15,740 bases of DNA from Tannerella sp. oral taxon 808 (GTDB lineage Bacteria; Bacteroidota; Bacteroidia; Bacteroidales; Tannerellaceae): positions 1-15,740 of the forward strand of contig MIQB01000049.1 of the NCBI GenBank assembly GCA_002890585.1. The letters run 5' to 3'. Below the pieces are notes generated by a model, which saw only the letters and a program-made list of their open reading frames with translations, made no database searches and was not told the origin of the DNA. The number at the start of each line of letters is the position of its first letter. Positions within the stretch are counted from its first letter, which is position 1. A program made the position numbers and the translations under genes. Shown in pieces: positions 12,178 to 15,740 of the stretch.

Positions 12178-14934
12178 TCACTCCCTCGGATGCGAATCGA
12201 TGTACTCCGAAGGCGTCATTCCAAACGTTTCCTTGAAGCACTTAGAGAAATAGGGCGGAGAGGAAAATCCAGTTTGGTAAGCTACTTCGCTGATCGAAAA
12301 ACGATGATGGAGAAGCAGCTCAGCGGCCTTCCCGAGGCGGAAATTGCGCATGTAATCCACAGGGCTGAAGCCGGAGAGGGTTTTAATGCGTCGATAGAGG
12401 TGAACGCGGGAGACGCCCATCTCGCGACTCATGCTTTCGACGGAAAGCTCAGGATCGTCGAAGCGCTTAGATAGGATATCCACAAAGCGCTGCATGAAGA
12501 GGCGATCAGCAGTGGGGAGGTCCGTCTGCTCAGCGATGGGGAGCTTTCCCGTTTGCATACTTCGCATAAAATGCTGCCCAAGCCGGCGGCGCTCCTCGAG
12601 CAGGCGGATGATTTTGATTTTAACGTAATCAATATCGAAGGGCTTGGGGATGTAATCGTCTGCGCCCTCAGCGATGCCGTAGAGGCGGCGGTCGTCGTCT
12701 ACAAGGGCTGTGAGGAGGATGACGGGCAAATGCGCCAGCCGTGGGGCCGTCTTGATGGCTCGGCAGAGCTCAAAGCCGCTCATTCCGGGCATAAGCACAT
12801 CGCTAAGCACAAGCGTGATCTCTTTACCGTCAGCGCCAAGTGCTTCGAGTGCCCGGGTGCCGCTTTCGGCAGTCACGACGCGCAGGATGTCGGAGAGCTC
12901 GACGGAGAGATACTCGCGTATCTCGGGATCGTCTTCGACGACGAGGATGGTGTAAGGGTATTTCTGACCCATGATTTCGTTAGGCAGCGCAGCCTCGCGC
13001 GGTGTTAGAGCCATGTCTTCGGGAGCAGACGCGACGGGTGCAGAGGATGCAGTCGAAGAGGCAAGCGGAAGCTCGACAGTGAACGTGGAGCTGACGCCGG
13101 GCTCGCTGTCTACGAGAATCCGACCTCCGTGCATCCGGACGAACTCCTCGGAGAGGTGCAGGCCAATTCCGGTGCCAATGCGCCCGGCTTTGCTCTCGGA
13201 GTAAAAACGGTGGAAGATGAGCGGGAGCTTTTCGGGAGCTATGCCTATTCCGCTGTCTGTGACGGCGAGCGTGGTGACGCCCTCCCTTTCGCGCGTCTTG
13301 AGGCTGACGGCAATGCGGCCGCCATCGTCGGTGAACTTGAAGGCGTTGGAGAGAAGGTTCACGCACACCTTTTCGATCTTATCCGGATCGATCTCTACGA
13401 AAGCCGATGGAGCGTCAGCCTCAAAGCTGTAGGCGATGTGGCGCGCCTCGGCCACAGCATCGAAGAGCTTAACAGCGGCGGAGATGAGGCGTACGATGTC
13501 GCACTTCTTCCGGCGCATTTCGCTCGTTCCGCTCTCCATCTTTCGAAAATCGAGCAGCTGTTCGATGAGCCGCATCAGGCGGTCTGCGCTGCTCTTCATC
13601 CGCAGCAAATCAGCACGCAGGCGGTCGTTATCCGTGTGGCGAATCCACTTCAAGAGGGGCGAGACGATGAGCGTCAGCGGCGTTTTGATCTCATGAGATA
13701 CGTTCATGAAGAAGCGCACCTTTTGATCCGTGGCCTCGCGTATGCGTTCGTTCAGCGCGACGAGTTGCTCCTTTTGGCGTTCGGTTTCCTCGTTTACGGC
13801 GCGCAATTGGGCGTTTCGCTTGCGAATCTTCCAATTGATGACGACGCTGTAAACGGCAAAGGCTGCGACGAGGGCAAGAAGGACGAGAATGGCCGTATTC
13901 GAATGGCGTAGCAAAACAAACCGATCCGAAAGGCGGCGCATGTTTTTGCGCTGCTGCTCGATCTTGGTTTGGTAGTTAATCAGTTGATGGGCTTGCATAA
14001 GCAGGGTCTTAGCGGTCGGCTTATCGATCAGGGCGGTGCTGAGCACGTTGTTCTTCTCCACCTTCTCCCCACGGAGGATTTGCAGGGCGATTTTGATCAC
14101 CTGGTCGCCTCCGGTAGGATAGAGGAAGGATGCGTCGAGCCGTCCATCGGCTACGGCTTCCAGCCCGGCATCATGGCCAAAAGCCCCGTCGACCCCGAGA
14201 ATGCGGATGGATCGCAGCCGGGCAGCATCTTTCTCGATCAATGCCTCGCGTGCGCCAAGGGCCATCACGTCGTTGTGGGCATAGATCAGGTCAATTGTGC
14301 TCCAGTCGACACTTTCGGCTGCGGCGCGTGCAATCTCTCGCCGCCAATTGCCATCGATGGCCACGATGCGAAACCCCTTCGTCTTGTCCAGTCCGTCGAC
14401 GAAACCACGGTGTCGTTCCTGCGCCGGCGATGTGGTTCGCGCGCCCCACACCTCCAAAATCGTGGCGTGCGGCCGCAGCAGCCTCGAGGCCTCTTCGCCA
14501 GCCAGCCGGCCAATGCGATAGCTATCCCCCCCGACGTAAGCGGTGTACTCGTCGGAGTCGATCTTTCGGTCTACGATGATGGTGGGGATCCCAGCGCGGT
14601 AGGCCTCCACCGCCACGGGCGTCAGCAGCTCCGGTCGGTTGGGCGAGATGATGAGGACGTCCACCTTACGCCGAATCATGTCGCGGATCTGTCGGATTTG
14701 CAGCTCGCTGTCCTCGTGGGCGTCGGTTTGAATGATGGTTAAGTTATCATGCCCCGAGGCTTCGATCCGCATCTCCATCTCCATTGCGCGGCGCCAGACA
14801 TCGTCCGTCATGCACTGCGAAAAACCAACGACATACTTCTCCTCTCCCTTCTCCCTCACGCAGGTGGTGAGCAGGGTGAGAAGCAGCGCTATGAAAGTGT
14901 ATCGAAGAATGAGATGAATAGTTTTTGGTCGCAT
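12178..14934 (-). CDS. Hybrid two-component system regulator with periplasmic sugar-binding-protein-like sensor
   Basis: 918 residues. Seen: hydrophobic N-terminus ending LLTLLTTC (Cys25); a type-1 periplasmic-binding-protein domain of the ribose-binding kind (about 33-304; VVGFSQCMTDDVWRRAMEME, VDVLIISPN, YVGGDSYRIGRLAGEEA, YAHNDVMALGAREAL); membrane helix (about 347-368); HisKA with His414 in NVSHEIKTPL; HATPase with Asn530 (NLLSNAFKF), DSGIGIAP and GTGIGL; receiver with acidic pair VVEDD, phosphoacceptor Asp712 (SDVLMPG), Thr742 and Lys764; and an AraC-type DNA-binding domain (about 815-918). All catalytic residues are present. Known: regulators with this sensor type include B. thetaiotaomicron BT1754, which senses fructose for fructan use. 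Inferred: it detects a free monosaccharide and activates susC. The start at 14934 places the hydrophobic segment at the N-terminus; the frame is open to 15033. No clear promoter was found in 14935-15064. Confidence 0.93.
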   Translation of the reverse strand: MRPKTIHLILRYTFIALLLTLLTTCVREKGEEKYVVGFSQCMTDDVWRRAMEMEMRIEASGHDNLTIIQTDAHEDSELQIRQIRDMIRRKVDVLIISPNRPELLTPVAVEAYRAGIPTIIVDRKIDSDEYTAYVGGDSYRIGRLAGEEASRLLRPHATILEVWGARTTSPAQERHRGFVDGLDKTKGFRIVAIDGNWRREIARAAAESVDWSTIDLIYAHNDVMALGAREALIEKDAARLRSIRILGVDGAFGHDAGLEAVADGRLDASFLYPTGGDQVIKIALQILRGEKVEKNNVLSTALIDKPTAKTLLMQAHQLINYQTKIEQQRKNMRRLSDRFVLLRHSNTAILVLLALVAAFAVYSVVINWKIRKRNAQLRAVNEETERQKEQLVALNERIREATDQKVRFFMNVSHEIKTPLTLIVSPLLKWIRHTDNDRLRADLLRMKSSADRLMRLIEQLLDFRKMESGTSEMRRKKCDIVRLISAAVKLFDAVAEARHIAYSFEADAPSAFVEIDPDKIEKVCVNLLSNAFKFTDDGGRIAVSLKTREREGVTTLAVTDSGIGIAPEKLPLIFHRFYSESKAGRIGTGIGLHLSEEFVRMHGGRILVDSEPGVSSTFTVELPLASSTASSAPVASAPEDMALTPREAALPNEIMGQKYPYTILVVEDDPEIREYLSVELSDILRVVTAESGTRALEALGADGKEITLVLSDVLMPGMSGFELCRAIKTAPRLAHLPVILLTALVDDDRRLYGIAEGADDYIPKPFDIDYVKIKIIRLLEERRRLGQHFMRSMQTGKLPIAEQTDLPTADRLFMQRFVDILSKRFDDPELSVESMSREMGVSRVHLYRRIKTLSGFSPVDYMRNFRLGKAAELLLHHRFSISEVAYQTGFSSPPYFSKCFKETFGMTPSEYIDSHPRE

Positions 14935-15064
14935 ACGGAATAATAATAGGCGGGGAGAAATTGGGTTGAAAACTGCGCGAAGATAGATGTAGGGACAAAC
15001 GAAATTCGGTGCATCGTAACGACGCAAGCTCATCTCCAGCTACACCGCTAACCTTTTTCTTTCA

Positions 15065-15345
15065 TTATTCCTCTCGGCTTCTGAGGATGGTCTCCGCAAT
15101 CGAATGCAGCAGCACGACAGATTTCCTCTTCGTGTTCAATCTTTTCTTTCGGACATATCTCCTGCCGTCTCTTGCTATTCAGATATGTGACCATTCAAGA
15201 TGCTTCGCTTCCGTAATAACTGAGCCAGTGAAGCAGGAGAAGATGAATATTCGGTTGGCAGGCACTCCTCACCAGTTGCAATGGCATGTTTTTGTTATCC
15301 ATGATGATGCGGCAAAAGATGGCCGTCTTAACGTTTTGACTTCGC
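15065..15345 (-). pseudogene. Degenerate tyrosine recombinase (integrase) fragment, second copy
   Basis: On the minus strand, 15265-15065 reads ANRIFIFSCFTGSVITEAKH, LEWSHI, a stop, then IARDGRRYVRKKRLNTKRKS and VVLLHSIAETILRSREE before another stop. Known: FxFSCFTGxxYxDVxxL, DGxxYIRKxRxKT and VPLxxxAxxIL are consecutive blocks of the Bacteroidales tyrosine-recombinase catalytic domain. The LAYADV segment is replaced by SVITEA, and the downstream HxxR and Tyr blocks are absent, so it is inactive. Upstream, in another frame (about 15266-15345), TAIFCRIIMDNKNMPLQLV resembles the N-terminal arm domain of such integrases (xAPIxCRIxxDGK), which would imply an internal deletion. It lies between the regulator leader and the first integrase fragment. 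Confidence 0.6.
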
Positions 15346-15362
15346 ATTCTGTCTGTTGGACT

Positions 15363-15521
15363 TTACCAAAGGATAGCCTCATTGGCACGAACAAGGTGCT
15401 TCTTCTTCGGCGTCATCAAATCGCAATAGGTCTCACCAGTGTAACAGGCGAAAAGAGACACCACTTTCACGTCTCTATTTCTAACACGATATAGATATGG
15501 CAAGAGTAAAGAATTTGACCC
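15363..15521 (-). pseudogene. Degenerate tyrosine recombinase fragment, first copy
   Basis: An open minus-strand frame bounded by stops reads SLLPYLYRVRNRDVKVVSLF, ACYTGETYCDLMTPKKKHLV and RANEAILW. Known: RDxFxFxCYTGxxYxDLxxLxxxHL is the beginning of the catalytic domain in Bacteroidales integrases. Seen here are the CYTG..Y.DLM core and the basic stretch after it, but no N-terminal domain and no catalytic HxxR or Tyr. With the fragment at 15065-15345 it shows that two related recombinase genes, or a duplicated piece of one, once lay here. The match is short, so confidence is moderate. Confidence 0.45.
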
Positions 15522-15536
15522 TTAGCCCCTTATTAT

Positions 15537-15591
15537 GGATGCTCACGGCTTCGGCCCAAGTTCAATGAGACAGTGAGCATCCGCCTCATTG
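15537..15591. other. Interlocking inverted repeats with pseudoknot topology
   Basis: Stem A: GGATGCTCAC (15537-15546) with GTGAGCATCC (15573-15582), perfect 10 bp. Directly inside its 5' arm is GGC-TTCG-GCC (15547-15556), a UUCG-type mini-hairpin. Stem B: CAATGAG (15563-15569, in the loop of stem A) with CTCATTG (15585-15591, beyond stem A), perfect 7 bp. The order A-B-A'-B' is that of an H-type pseudoknot. Either strand could form it. It may be a fragment of a structured RNA or a mobile-element end; the function is unknown. Confidence 0.4.
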
Positions 15592-15675
15592 CTTCGCACG
15601 GAAGGGGCCATCATCGACAACGGCGGCGAACGCTATGCCAAGCAGTTGGCCGCCTACAAGGGAACGAAAAACTAA
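15577..15675 (+). pseudogene. Orphan C-terminal coding remnant
   Basis: A plus-strand frame opens after a stop at 15574-15576, has no start codon, and reads SLLRTEGAIIDNGGERYAKQ followed by LAAYKGTKN and TAA at 15673-15675. It then runs into a good terminator 18 bp later. The residue pattern and GC-rich codon choice look like the last 30 residues of a real protein whose body was lost to deletion. I do not recognise the family. It is the only plus-strand coding sign in the window. Confidence 0.4.
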
Positions 15676-15693
15676 AAGCAAACAACAAAAAAA

Positions 15694-15737
15694 GGCCGGG
15701 CACATGCGCTATTTGCATGTACTCGGCCCTTTTTTTT
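15694..15737 (+). terminator. Rho-independent terminator at the right edge
   Basis: GGCCGGGCACATGC (15694-15707) pairs with GCATGTACTCGGCC (15715-15728), 14-bp arms with one G-T pair and one mismatch, and is followed on the plus strand by eight T residues (15730-15737). Seven A residues before the stem make it usable on the minus strand too. It follows the orphan C-terminal remnant and probably belonged to that gene. Confidence 0.85.
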
Positions 15738-15740
15738 CGG

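Noticed and set aside
12553..13911. Long plus-strand open frames antisense to the hybrid regulator (12553-13008, 13129-13911)
   Set aside because: They mirror the kinase and receiver coding frames, have no domain of their own and no promoter signals.
12178..15033. 951-residue version of the hybrid regulator
   Set aside because: The extra 33 residues have no membrane or signal character. The hydrophobic N-terminus starts at the ATG at 14934.
15009..15494. Plus-strand 161-residue open frame
   Set aside because: No recognisable domain, and the opposite strand carries two integrase-like fragments that explain the coding-like sequence.
1..15740. tRNA or rRNA genes
   Set aside because: No cloverleaf with a CCA end or TTCGA arm, and no rRNA-like stretch, was found by eye in the gene-free segments.

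Overview
The window looks like Bacteroidales chromosome. Evidence: a SusC/SusD pair, a hybrid two-component regulator that carries sensor, kinase, receiver and AraC domains in one chain, a DUF2141 protein, a perfect TAnnTTTG-type -7 box, and mostly A-rich leaders without Shine-Dalgarno sites. The coding DNA is GC-rich, so a high-GC Bacteroidales (for example a Tannerella-like or Alistipes-like lineage) is more likely than a typical low-GC Bacteroides. I cannot name the species. Every intact gene is on the minus strand.

Left part (1-4051). A nitroreductase-family gene enters at the left edge (1-100). To its right is a compact four-gene operon, in order of transcription: DUF2141 secreted protein (3438-3866), outer-membrane beta-barrel TonB-dependent receptor (1078-3426), six-helix membrane protein (451-1074) and a small winged-helix regulator (167-466, overlapping the previous gene by 16 bp). 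A -7 box lies in front of the operon next to a perfect 7-bp inverted repeat, a candidate operator. A strong terminator (4022-4051) insulates it from the right.

Middle debris (4052-4860). No intact gene. It holds a broken transposase read in three frames, two extra hairpins, and a strong bidirectional terminator (4859-4910) that ends the next operon.

Polysaccharide-utilisation-type locus (4970-14934). Order of transcription: hybrid two-component regulator with a sugar-binding-protein-like sensor (12178-14934), susC (8251-11427), susD (6478-8211), sugar-type MFS permease (4970-6133). The proposed flow is: SusD and SusC bring a glycan or oligosaccharide across the outer membrane, the permease moves the released sugar into the cytoplasm, and the regulator senses a periplasmic sugar and activates susC. 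No glycoside hydrolase is present in the window.

The most unusual feature is a pair of intergenic tandem arrays bracketing susCD. Array 1 (6211-6459, between susD and the permease) has six 41-bp units. Array 2 (11752-12054, between the regulator and susC) has eight units at 40-41 bp. Their sequences differ, but both have a period of about 41 bp, both carry a TTGCC...GGCAA palindrome in each unit, and both have A/T-rich linkers. They are not CRISPR arrays.

Right part (15065-15740). Two degenerate tyrosine-recombinase core fragments on the minus strand, a pseudoknot-like set of nested inverted repeats, an orphan C-terminal coding remnant on the plus strand and a canonical terminator. This looks like the decayed edge of a former mobile element beside the utilisation locus.
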